Shown in pieces: positions 21,913 to 33,462 of a DNA stretch of 35,588 bases. The DNA is taken from the NCBI RefSeq assembly GCF_000002865.3, contig NW_001865055.1, positions 145,723-181,310 of the forward strand, in the 5' to 3' direction. The notes below the pieces were generated by a model. The model saw nothing but the letters and a program-made list of their open reading frames with translations, made no database searches and was not told the DNA's origin. This stretch comes from Monosiga brevicollis MX1. Lineage: Eukaryota; Opisthokonta; Choanoflagellata; Craspedida; Salpingoecidae. Made by a program: the position numbers and the translations under genes. Every line of letters starts with the position of its first letter. Position 1 is the stretch's first letter.

Positions 21913-24900
21913 ATGCCGCTTGCAGAAGGACGACCTGGCTCCCTGCTTGCCAACGAAAGCCGGGACGTCCTCAACTCGTCCTCCCCGGGAGTTGGGGCAC
22001 TCACCCGTCAGCTCCCGCCCACCCCTGCGCCAGCAACCAACAGCGACCGTGACGAGCTGCAAATTAGCTCTCTTGACGGTGCGTGCAAAAGCCGAGTTCA
22101 ACCGCTGCATAACCCCCTCCATGTGTGGCTTGCCTTGGTGCACATTTCGTGTGTCTCTGATATCGGCCCGGGCCTGGGCGCGCGTGCATAGGCCATGATC
22201 TGCCATCACCTGCCTTGTCACCCATTGCCAATGACGAGCCATCGCCAGATGGGATGAATTCCGACGATCAAGGTTCTCCAGACGATGCACACGACGACTC
22301 TGACCAGAGCGATGACCTCATTGGACACTCCCGGCGATCCAAAAAGCGGCACGGAGCGCTCTTGCAGAGTGATGACGATTCGGGCGACAACGAGGATGAA
22401 AAATCGAAACAACCCCATGCAGACGAGGACGAGGACGAGGACGAGGCAGAAGACGGCCATGGGCGACGGAACCGCCATCGGTCCAGTAGTGCGGACAACC
22501 TGGCTGATACAACGATCGTGGAACATGCGCCGCGCAAGTCGACCTCCTCGTCCAGTGCCAAGAAAAGTCGAGCCAAGGCATCATCGACCGCCCCGCCCAG
22601 CAAAAAGTCAGCAGTCAAAGTTACGGCACTCTTGGATTGGTGGGTGTTCTTCTCTTCCAGCGGTGTGCGAATTCGTGGCTACATTCCCGATACAACCCGA
22701 CAGCAACTCGGGCCAGGCACCTCCTCGACCATGATGCGAACCACGATCATTGTCAAGCGTGTGGAGTCTCGGCTTGTCATGAGCAAGTCGGGCAGCCAAT
22801 ATAAGCTAACCGGCAACTTTGTTGAGGAAGAGTGTCGCCAAGCGGGTGTGGACGACCGCTTAATCGATGCTTTTGCCCGCTGCAACAATGGCAAGGGCGG
22901 CTTTCCCAGCAATTGGCGCACCGTGTGTGATGACTCCATTGCCCAGGCGCGGGTAGAAGCCCACCGACGCCGCCTCTTGGATCAGACTGCTGCAACTACA
23001 GCCAAGCCCAAGCCTGACACCAAAACCAAGGGCGCAAAGCAGCCTCCACCGACCAAAACGCCAAAAAGCCCCGCAAAATCGACAAAAGCCAGTGCTGCCG
23101 CTCCTCGCAGGTCCAGTGCCTCTGTCACCAAGGCCAAGACCGCCAGCTCCAAGACACCTGCCACTCCTGAAACGCCCACTCGCGACGCTCGCACACATCA
23201 ATCTGCATCTTCTACAAACCGGTCAGCACGGAATACGCCTTCAACGCCAGCGCAAGAAGCGCGCGATGAGCTGGCCATTAGCACCTCGCGGCGCAGCGGG
23301 CGCATTCGCTTCAAGCCACTCAATTATTGGGCTTCGGAGGTGTGTTTGCCTTGGTATTTGGCCGATTCCATACGTGTACCACCAATCTATGGGCGCGCGG
23401 GCAACCAGTTGCGTGAATACGGTCTCGTTGGCAAGCGTCAAGCCCGTTCTCACTGCTTGCATCTGTCCCATCAATAGCGGGTGGTCTCCGATTCTGTCAA
23501 AGGCATTATTCGAGCACATATTCCACGAGACGTGGTGGCTGAAACACCCCCGCGCGGTGATGACGAGGTAGTGGCGCTGATCTGCGCGGGACACGCTTTG
23601 ACCTCAAGCTATCAAAAGGCTGCATGTTAACTTTGACCTCTGCGTGTGTCTGTTCCCGTTTTAGGAAGAGGACATTTTATTACAAACTCAAGAGGCCGTT
23701 CGTCATTTTGCTGAAGTAAGTTGGGCTTGGGGTGCAATTCAAGTGCCAAAACGTCGGTCAACTCGGGCTCGCACCATGGCAAGGTGATTCTCATGTCAGC
23801 CGACATGCGCCCAAACTAGCTGCGCAAGCGTGACGAACAAGCTCAAAAAAGCGAGCAGCGGCGGTTGGCTGCTGAGGCATTGGGCACTTCCCCCAAACTC
23901 AAAGCACCAAGATCCAAGCTTGCCGAGTCGGGCTCGAATAAGACTAAGCGGAATCGCAAAGCCGACTCTGGCATTTCTGAGTACGAAGCTGCGCGAGAGA
24001 AGAACATTGCTGCCAATAAGCGTGCACTCTCCGAACTCGGCTTGGTGGGAGCAGCCAAGGCGGCGCGCCATAAGAATGCTGATCAGCAGGATGACGTCCT
24101 GCTTGACTCTCTCCTGGGTGACGCTGACTCCCCTGCCCCAGAAGCGTCCACCGGTTCAAAGGGCAAGCGTTTGCAAGCAAGCCCGCCTGTGGCTCGAGCC
24201 AAGGCACCAAAGTTGGAGTCGCCACCCTCACCCAGTCTCGCCGACGATGAGCCACCACCCGTTGCTGCAATGTCTGAACACAGCGAGAGCACGCGTGTCA
24301 GTGGTGTGGATCTGCCCGAGTTGGGGTCGCGCGTTGAAGACGGCGCGTCGGAAGATGAGTCCGAAGCCGTGCCGGAGGATCAGACGGCTCAACACACACG
24401 AAGATCCACGCGTCTCAAGCGCAAAGAGGTTCTGGCTCGGGCTCGGGCGGTGGCCGCCACGCGTGCGCAAGCTGCGCGCGTGGAGGACACTACTCAGCCA
24501 TCAGAAGAGGAGGAGAGTGACGTTTGGACTCAAAAAGAAGAAGCTGCGCTTCGCCGGGCAATGCGCGAGCATCAGCGTTTGAACACACGGCCAGGCGCCT
24601 CCCGTAAGCCAGGTACGCTCGTCGTCGCCTGTTCCTGATAAAATCTGAACGAACAGTCTTTATTGTGGATCTTAAGGTACTGGCATCTTGTGGCTCTCCG
24701 GCGTGTGGCACGGTGGCGTTTGTGTATAGATTTATGGACATTTGTGGCTCAGCGAGTGGGGACGCGAAGCGCTCGGGAGTGTTGTGCGCATCATCTGGCC
24801 GTCAAGGGCGAGGAGGACGCAAGCCATGCCCTGCGGGTGGAAGTGCCTAAGGAGCCCATTGATAAGACTGAGGTGATGCAAGGGTTGCTGGGATCCAAAC

Positions 24901-25305
24901 CCAACACGCTCAAGCGACGCGAGCATGTGCGGGCTGCAGCGGCACTGCGCAACCAGGACTATGAAGATGATGCGCTCGCCGATGAACCAGTGCGACGTCG
25001 GGGACGCCTGAACACGGCCGATGTTCCCACCTTTGCAACGCCGCAGGCCCCGGCCCGCCGTCGTGCTCGTCTCCCCTCGAGTGACGCAGACGATGATTTC
25101 GACGAGCCGCCGCTCCTCCAACCAGCCTCACCCAAGCCAGAGGATACCCCGGGCCTCTTGCACCAGGTGCGTTCAGCTTGACCATTTCGCCCGCCATCTT
25201 GTTTTGCAGCCTCATTCCGCTTGCTTGTTCACGTGTACCATTGAATAGCCCGTGCGCCGAGCACAAGCGGATCGCATCATCAATCGCCAAAAGAGACGAC
25301 GATGA
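21913..25305 (+). CDS. M18BP1/KNL2 homologue: SANTA, CENP-C motif and SANT domains (913 aa as modelled, 7 exons)
   Basis: Member of the Mis18-binding protein 1 / KNL2 family, which directs CENP-A loading at centromeres. Exons: 21913-22078, 22192-23339, 23478-23567, 23665-23715, 23820-24612, 24730-25166, 25249-25305; total 2742 nt. Residues 55-200 are Ser/Asp/Glu-rich with an acidic run and basic patches. SANTA spans about 201-303 (ALLDWWVFF, QYKLTGNF, GGFPSNW). A basic Lys/Ala/Pro linker leads to a CENP-C motif, SRRSGRIRFKPLNYWASE, at about 421-438. A charged region follows, then SANT at about 718-775 (DVWTQKEEAALRRAM, LWTFVAQRVGTRSAREC). NTLKRREHV near 807 resembles the conserved segment after SANT in vertebrate M18BP1. 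The protein ends NRQKRRR. Donors at 24603 and 24612 both keep phase. The start at 21913 is provisional. Confidence 0.8.
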
Positions 25306-25899
25306 CCAATTTCTAGCCAGACTCGCACGCCCTTATCCCTGCCAAGATGTGGAGGTTGGGCAGTGGCTCGGTGGTGAGGCCGTCCCCTTCTGCCCACCCA
25401 CTTGGCTTTCGGGAGTTGATTGTTGAGTGGTTGTGACGTGCAGTTCATTCATCTTGGAACCATGAATTGTTTATTTTTTGAGTTTGTATTTTTTTCCTTT
25501 CCTCCTTTTGGCATTTTCTTTTTTTCTTTTTTTTTTTCTTTTTTTCCTTCTCCTCAATTCAACCTGACTGTGATTCGTCGAGCATGCGCACACCCAGCTG
25601 TCGTCAATGAAGTGGGGCAAGTTGAGGGTGCGCTGGTCGTTTGAAGCAACCCTCGCACGTGTCAAGAAGCGGAGTTGCAAGCTCTGGCATTGGCATGACA
25701 AACAAAAAAAAAATTTTACATGTAGATGAACTGAGAAGACAGGTCCGTGGATATCAGCCACGGCCACCACAAAAATAAACGGTCCTCGGGTGGGCAGCGA
25801 GCGGCACGGCCGCGACTTGTACAGCCTCACCTTGACCACCACACATGTGATTGCGCAGTGACAGGACACACGCATACACATATACACGCATAATCGGGC
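25306..25899. other. Convergent 3' spacer, M18BP1/KNL2 and CRAL-TRIO genes
   Basis: 594 bases between two tail-to-tail stops. A T-rich tract at about 25474-25550 and AAACAAAAAAAAAATTTT at about 25701-25718 may be transcript-end regions. No gene is recognised. Confidence 0.5.
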
Positions 25900-27178
<1,279 letters not shown>

Positions 27179-27709
27179 CTTGCCCTCTATGCGATACTGT
27201 AACAAATATCACACTTTTATGTATCACTCACGAATGCAGTGAGAGATTTTATTATGCGTGGCAGTGGGCGAAGGAAGTGAGATGGTATAGAAAACTCGAA
27301 AAAAACACGTTTGAACACGTTTTGTTATATTTTAAGCTGTGTGTGGTCTTGACAGTTGTGGACCGTTGTGAGTGTGTGCAGAGACAACGCGATCTATCGG
27401 TTCAACTCTCCACGTTTAAAGGGGGATTCCCAAGGAGAACCAGAGACGTGAACCGCTTTGGCATTTTTTTTCTTGGCTCGGGTTTTATACTTGTTGAGCG
27501 TTGAAATTTTGGCAGCGGCATCTGGGTTGTGCTCGCACTTCGCACTTTTCCCCGTCGCGTCGACGTTGCATGGACGGAGGCATCTTGTGGGACCTGACTG
27601 GAAAACAAGACTCGAAGAAGCAGTGGAGTTGGTGAATGCAGTGGCGTTTGCTTCTTTTTGTTTCGGAAGCGATCAGAAACTCGAGCTGCTCGGCGCCGAT
27701 CGGCTCAAC
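27179..27709. promoter_or_regulatory. Divergent promoter region, CRAL-TRIO (-) and p53-type (+) genes
   Basis: 531 bases separate the two start codons, so both 5' UTRs and promoters should lie here. An AT-rich segment at about 27323-27334 (TTGTTATATTTT) is TATA-like. The two tandem decamers listed separately are the most striking element. Confidence 0.5.
27303..27322 (+). promoter_or_regulatory. Two abutting decamers resembling p53 half-sites
   Basis: AAACACGTTT (27303-27312) is followed without spacer by GAACACGTTT (27313-27322). Each fits the p53-family half-site RRRCWWGYYY at nine of ten positions, missing only the second W of the core. A zero-spacer pair is the preferred layout for p53-family response elements. 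The site lies about 390 bases upstream of the p53-type start codon. Function is inferred; E-box-like or chance repeats are alternatives. Confidence 0.4.
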
Positions 27710-27750
27710 ATGGAGATGAGCCTCTTTGACGATGTCGTCGATGGCGAGGT

Positions 27751-27808
<58 letters not shown>

Positions 27809-30800
27809 CGGTTTCCCCCTCTTGTTCTTCCCTGCCTCCCCGTGTGCTTGACAGGCGACGAACATGAATGCTCTTACCATGATTGATTGGGCCACTCCAA
27901 TCCTCTCTCCTCTTCTCTCTTTTCTTGATGTATCGACTGACTTGACTTGGGTTGTTCCCAATTTGCCGCATGTGTAGAGCATCATGACGTCGGTAGTGCC
28001 TGGGAGCGTCGCCGACGGTAATGAGAGGGGTCCCGGCCAATTCCAGGTGGCGGTGGAAACCATTACCCTGCAGCACAGCGACTCGGATCTCATGGTCGAC
28101 ATCCCAGGCTACGGCACCACAGCAGTGAAGCGAGCCCCGATGACAGAGCGCGACTTTGAAATGCTGCCCTCCAGGTCTGCGAGGCCTTTTGGGGTGTTGT
28201 TGTTTTTTTGCGTGTGTTTTTTGCGCGGACTTCATTGAGTCTTAACGCTCACGCACCTGGTTCTTGATTCTTGTGTGGGTGGGTGTGTGTTTTGTTTTTT
28301 CTGGGGGGGCTTCCCCGTCGGATCGCCATCGTCGGATGCGCCATCAGTTTTCGCGGACCGTACGACCTGCAGTTGGATTTGATCGACGAGAACAGCCTCA
28401 AACCCCGCAACACTTCTCCCTGGACCGTAAGCACTCCTGGCCTTGATCTTACCCTGCTGCAAAACGGCTCGGCCCCAATTCCCATAAGCTCAAACTCACT
28501 GCATGTACCATGTCGCTGGCCCCACTTCGACGTCTTGCTCATGATCCAGTACTCGCCACAGCTCGGCCGCTTCTTCGTTCACGTCAATGCTGATGTCGTC
28601 CTCAAAATTGTATTGGCTCGTACGTTCTCTGTCGCGGCCCCTGCCCCCCGGCGTTATGTGCCCCGCGCTTGAATGACCGGCGCGGGTGCCACTTGACAGG
28701 AGCCCCGCCCAAGGGCACGGATCTTGTCTTTCGTCTCCGCTACGCTCTACCTGAGCATCGCAAGGTTTGTGAAATAGCCGAGCCCTGACCTTTTGACGGC
28801 CACCAACCAAAGCTCAGCGCGTGCCGGTCGCCAATGCGTGGTGTCATGATAGACGCGCGTCGAGACATGTGTGACCCATCAGCAGGCCGGCTCGCATTTC
28901 TTCGGCGCGCCCCACAACCACCTCATGTCCATCAATCGTGAACACGTGACCTACGACACCGATTCGACGGGTCACCACTACGCTCGGGTGGCCTTGGACC
29001 AGTTCCCCTTTACTGACAACGTCTACTCTGTGCCCTTGCGCTTTCACTGTTTCAGCTCTTGCCCCGGCTCCATCGCTCGTCGCATGATGCAGCTCATGGT
29101 CTACCTCGAGCACAGCGAACACATTCTTGGCATCACCAGCGTGGACTGCCGCTGCTGCGCCTGCCCGGGTCGGGACCGGCTCTCTGCTGAGAAGCGCCAA
29201 CAACGCAACAGTGCCAAGCGTCACCCGGCTGCCAGTGGAACCAAGGTAATTTATTTCGCTTTTTTTTCTTTTTTTCTTTTTTCGGACATGGCTACTGCGC
29301 TGCGTGCGTACCATGGCACCTCAATTTTCTCGTTTGTACATGAACCTTTACAGAGCAAACGCACGCGACGTAGTGGCGACAACATGGCGCTTGCTTCATC
29401 ACAAGAGTCGAACGAGGGCGAGTCCAGCCAGCCCAGTGAAGATCTTAGCATTCACATTCTCCCTGTTCGTCAGAGTTTGCTTGGGCTCTTGGTCATTCTA
29501 TCGTGTCCCTCCCTCTGCTGCTGAACACCAAGTGGAGCTCTATGTCCACTGCCGCACCCATGCACTCTCATGCATTCTTCTCCTTTGTGTTGTTGCATTC
29601 GGGTCGCATTCAGATCCACGGTAAAACACATTATCGCATCATCAAGGAGATGATCGAGGGCATGAGCTCTGCCCGTATCCTCACTCCGAATCAAACCGTA
29701 TGTCCATGCTCTGTTTTTTTGTTTGTTTGTTTTTGTTTTTGTTTTTTTCTCGTTGCAGCCCAACTCGCTCAACACCTCGTTGCAAAAGTATTCATGGCTG
29801 CCTGTCTTTACGTCGGTGTAGGCAGTCACGGCCAAGGCCAATCTGAAGCTGCAGCAGCGCTTGCGCGAGCACTCGCAAAGCCGTGCGTTTGCTCATTTTT
29901 TTCTGCCGGCCTGTCTCCACTCCCCATCATTCTCTTTCGCGGCTCTCTCACTCTCAATCGTGGCTAAATCTCCTGAACATTGACTGGTCCTCTACAGATT
30001 CCAATCCTCCCAACCTTGAGCTTCTTCAGCGGGAACTCAGCACGGGGGTGTCCGAGTCGCCGTCCCTGCACAAGGCCTCGGCCCGGGCCATGGCAATTAA
30101 AGAGGAACCAAGCGCCTTCAAGGCCGATGGTCCGACTTCAGGTAACAACAGTGCCGTGGAAGCAGGAGATCAAGGCTCAACGGTTCCCACAGAAATGGAC
30201 GACCAGCAGAGTGGTGACACTGAACACACGCCCCATTTGGACCTGGTTCCCGAAGCAGATGCTCTTTATCGTAACGATTGGAAGTTTCTTCAGGTCGGTA
30301 CAGCGCGCGCGCACGAACCTGGGCAAGCACGAACTTGGTGATACCTACATGCTGCCACACTCTTATTTGTTTGTTGGCTGGACCTCTTTGTGCATGTGCC
30401 ATCCGCTTTCCCTCCTCATCATCCTCCTCCCCATCATCATCCTCCTCCTCATTATCATCCTCCTCCTCATTTTCATCATCAGGAGGAGCCTCTCAAGGCA
30501 GTGCAGTCGTGGCTGCACAAGATCAGGATGGACCATTATTATAATGTCATGACTGTCACGGGCTACGACGATCTGGATGTGATTGCTCGCCTCAACGACG
30601 AGGTGCGCAGCGCCCTGCGTTCACCTAGTTTGGCATGTGCGTTGGTTGCAAGTGGTGCATTGGCTCACTCTCTTACTCTCGTCGGTGCTAGGACCTGAAT
30701 TTCATTGGTGTCACCTTGCCTGGACATCGCAAGCGCCTCTTGTTGGCTGCGGACCAGCTGCGCAAAGCGCTGGCCACGCTTCAAACAAGTGCATTTGGGG

Positions 30801-30925
30801 CCCCGCAAATGGGCCAGGGCGCGTCTCAGCAGCAAACTGCACCGCCCCCTCTACGCGTGCGGCGCTCTGTCTCGGTGAAGCGCACGCTGCTTCGCTGGTC
30901 CTCGGAGCCGTCGTCGCGAAAGTGA
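27710..30925 (+). CDS. p53/p63/p73 family transcription factor with SAM domain, 588 aa, 13 exons
   Basis: Sequence-specific nuclear transcription factor of the p53 superfamily. Exons: 27710-27748, 27978-28174, 28348-28426, 28550-28619, 28700-28764, 28818-28868, 28886-29245, 29354-29464, 29614-29697, 29822-29882, 29998-30293, 30483-30602, 30692-30925; total 1767 nt. Exon 1 encodes a short acidic MEMSLFDDVVDGE. The DNA-binding domain spans about 79-270: FRGPYDLQLDL, YSPQLGRFFV, APHNHLMSI, CFSSCPGSIARR and CRCCACPGRDR. These match human p53 Cys238/Cys242, Arg248, Arg273, Cys277 and Arg280. The oligomerisation strand and helix (SIHILP|IHGKTHYRIIKEMIE) cover about 317-340, followed by a Gln/Leu-rich second helix (KANLKLQQRLREH), as in p63/p73. 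AIKEEP near 400 fits a SUMO site. SAM spans about 472-535 (VQSWLHKIRMDHYY, NFIGVTLPGHRKRLL). The His of the zinc site is not where expected. Confidence 0.9.
27752..27804 (+). repeat. (AGC)n trinucleotide repeat just inside intron 1 of the p53-type gene
   Basis: About 17 AGC units begin three bases after the donor GT at 27749. If intron 1 were kept, the frame would read as a polyserine run followed by a stop at 27884-27886. Confidence 0.95.
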
Positions 30926-31253
30926 GCGTGGAGCAGCACCAGGGATGGGAAGGCTGCGTGATGAGATTTGTTCGTTTCATGTTGTGTGTTCTGGGAGACA
31001 CGCCAGGTTCTGATTGTGTCCCAAGTCGACTCGAGGCAAGTCACATGTCAATTCATAATGGAAAGCGCCTTTGTCAAACTCAAGACGTGTGGTGTGCAAG
31101 AGCCAACGACGAACTCACGATGGGTCGAGGGCTGAGGGTCGAGGGAAGGGTAAACGGCAGAATACAATGTTACGATGGGCTGGAATGCAGAGGGCATGGA
31201 ACAGAGGCGGAATTGCCCGGCACAATGCGCACGCAGTTAACATGAAAGGCGGA
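30926..31253. other. Convergent 3' spacer, p53-type and FG-GAP genes
   Basis: 328 bases between two tail-to-tail stops; presumably 3' UTRs. Nothing else is recognised. Confidence 0.55.
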
Positions 31254-32576
31254 TTATGCCATGCGGCGGACAACGGCCAGATCGCGCTGAGTCACAAAGA
31301 GCGCCAAGCCGGGGTCCAGGGCCAAGCCATAGCCAGCGCCGGCGAGGCCGTGAATGACGCGCTCGAGCTGAAAGACCTGGGCGGTATCTCGATAAAAGAG
31401 GTAGATGGAACCCGAGTTGGGCCCGCGGACGTCGGTGAGAGGAGCACCGACGGCAAGGAGGTCGCCACTAAAGGCCAGGCTTTGACCAAATTGCATGCCA
31501 ACACTAGCACCGGGCAGCATGTTGGGGAGGAGCTTGGTGCGCATGGTGTAGGAGCCGTCAGTCGTGGTGCGGGTCATGATGTACACCGCGCCCATGACAA
31601 AGCGGTCGTGGGTGGCGTTGGGGGCGCCGACGGCCAGATCGGCGCCGCTAATGCCCACGGCGGTGCCAAAGTTGGCGCCAGCCGTCTTATCGGGGGCGAA
31701 GATGGTGTCAATGAGGATGAGGTTGTCGGCGGATGAACGCTGGTACAGATAAACGGCGCCGGCATCGTTGACACCGTCGGAGTCGTCGCCGCTCGCGCCG
31801 ACAAAGAGTTCGTTGTCCTGAAGCGCGAGGGCCCGACCAAACCAATCGCCCGTCTGGCTACCTGGAAAAAGCAGGCGGTTTGCATACTCATAGGCCTTGT
31901 TGGTCGTGGACCAGGAATAGATCAAGACGGCGCCGGCGTTGAGGGCGACCGAGGGTTCCTTGAAGGCCCCGACAAAGAGGGTGGTGTCATTGACGGCCAG
32001 GGCGCACCCAAACTGCCAGTCTGTAAAATAGACGTCATCGTCGTCAGCATCATCATCATCAGCGTCATGTTGGTGGTCGAGGTTTGGAAAGACTTTTAAG
32101 AAGGAGGAGTATTGATCCGTCTCCGCAAAGTGTTGCAAAACATAGACCATGCCCACGGAGTTGTCTTGGCCAGTAGCTTGGGGAGCGCCGACAAACAGGA
32201 GGTTGTTGTGAACGGCCAGGGCACGGCCCCATTGGGTCTGGGGGGAGGCGGCGGTGGTGATGTTGAGGCCTAAGCTAATGCGGTTGACCCAGGCGCGCTG
32301 CAGGCCAATGAGCTGGGCCGTGTTTGAATCGACGGTGGCGGCCTGTTCGGCCACGGCTGCGCGCAGCGTGTCCAACTCGGCCAACACATCAACACCAGTC
32401 AAGAAGACCTTTTGCCCGGCTGCGGCATCGCCGCCATCCCCAATGTGCAAATGACCATCCAAGTCCACGCGTAGCCCGGGTACGCGTGCTTGGCTCGACC
32501 CGGGCAGCACGAGCTGAACGACGATGATCAACCCCACCAGCAGCACCTGCCCTAACATGGGGCCCAACCCCATCAT
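31254..32576 (-). CDS. Secreted FG-GAP repeat (integrin-alpha-like beta-propeller) protein, 440 aa, single exon
   Basis: The ORF opens MMGLGPMLGQVLLVGLIIVV and continues to SSQA, a good signal peptide with likely cleavage near residue 28. Residues about 30-90 form a linker with helical character. Then come five clear FG-GAP blades and a weak sixth: WGRALAVHNNLLFVGAP, FGCALAVNDTTLFVGAF, FGRALALQDNELFVGAS, FGTAVGISGADLAVGAP, FGQSLAFSGDLLAVGAP and YGLALDPGLALFV. A beta-propeller of six or seven blades is expected. An acidic DADDDDADDDD insert lies between blades 1 and 2. NIT, NDT and NAT are possible N-glycosylation sites. No C-terminal membrane helix is seen, so it is probably secreted, not an integrin receptor. 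No intron is needed, unlike most neighbours. Ligand unknown. Confidence 0.87.
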   Translation of the reverse strand: MMGLGPMLGQVLLVGLIIVVQLVLPGSSQARVPGLRVDLDGHLHIGDGGDAAAGQKVFLTGVDVLAELDTLRAAVAEQAATVDSNTAQLIGLQRAWVNRISLGLNITTAASPQTQWGRALAVHNNLLFVGAPQATGQDNSVGMVYVLQHFAETDQYSSFLKVFPNLDHQHDADDDDADDDDVYFTDWQFGCALAVNDTTLFVGAFKEPSVALNAGAVLIYSWSTTNKAYEYANRLLFPGSQTGDWFGRALALQDNELFVGASGDDSDGVNDAGAVYLYQRSSADNLILIDTIFAPDKTAGANFGTAVGISGADLAVGAPNATHDRFVMGAVYIMTRTTTDGSYTMRTKLLPNMLPGASVGMQFGQSLAFSGDLLAVGAPLTDVRGPNSGSIYLFYRDTAQVFQLERVIHGLAGAGYGLALDPGLALFVTQRDLAVVRRMA

Positions 32577-32650
32577 CTCTTTGGCTGGCGTGCCTCGTCC
32601 AAGAGCCAAGGAGAGGGGGGATCCACAACAGGGTACGAGCCGGGATTAGG

Positions 32651-32782
32651 CCGTAATTAGACCGCGATTGGGCCGTGAATGAGCCGTGATTGGGCCGTGA
32701 TTGGGCCGTGATTGAGCCGTGAATGAGCCGTGAATGAGCCGTGAATGAGCCGTGAATGCGCCGTCAACGAGCCGTGAATGAG
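32651..32782. repeat. 11-bp minisatellite, 12 tandem copies
   Basis: Units of the form CCGTGAWTGRG follow each other exactly every 11 bases for 132 bases, with the most diverged copies at the two ends. It begins about 75 bases upstream of the FG-GAP start codon. Confidence 0.92.
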
Positions 32783-33002
32783 CGGGGCGCGACCCAAGAG
32801 GGGGGCGGGGGCGGGGAAATGGGGTCAAGAGCCTGCAAGCAAACAACCCGTCATGTTAGCGCTCACATGAGTCCTTCCGATCCTCCACATCCCTCTGATC
32901 TCTCTGCTCTATCCCTCTCTCCCTCTGAAACCCTTTATTATCCAAGCGATATTACATCTCTCTTCAACCATATCTCTATTCACCTCTTAAACTTCTCGAT
33001 GT

Positions 33003-33043
<41 letters not shown>

Positions 33044-33325
33044 CTCTTCGTCCTGATGAGAACCCTACAAGAGAATCCCCTTTGATCTTCATGTACATGT
33101 GGTAATTTACCCTTGTACTCTCTTTCTCTCTCAAACTCTCTCTCTCTCTCTCTTCTTGTCGTTACAAGTTTCACCCTCTATCCTCATCGCGATTGTCATC
33201 ATTTTCAAGCCAGCCAGCCCAACATCACGTACGTCACGTCCATCGCGCCAAATGGCAGCGCACCCGCCCGCCCGCACGCCCGCATGGGAGCACATGATGA
33301 TGATGATGATGATGAAGATAATGAT

Positions 33326-33462
33326 GGATGTGCGTGCTGATGGAGGTAGTATGGCAGTGATCGGGGATGTGCGTGCTGATGGGGTTTGTCTGGCAGTCTG
33401 GCAGTGATCTAGGATGTGCGTGCTGAGGGGGGTAGTCTGGCAGTCTGGCAGTGATCGGGGAG
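33326..33462. repeat. Three imperfect 38-48-bp tandem repeats
   Basis: Each copy starts GGATGTGCGTGCTGA and ends GGCAGTGATC. Copies 2 and 3 carry a doubled GTCTGGCA phrase, so unit length differs. Confidence 0.85.

Noticed and set aside
27485-28235. Minus-strand ORFs with polyalanine and polycysteine
   Set aside because: Translations of the AGC repeat on the opposite strand of the p53-type gene.
31071-31736. Plus-strand Gly/Ala/Val-rich ORF
   Set aside because: Antisense of the FG-GAP gene; the opposite strand has a signal peptide and repeated blades.
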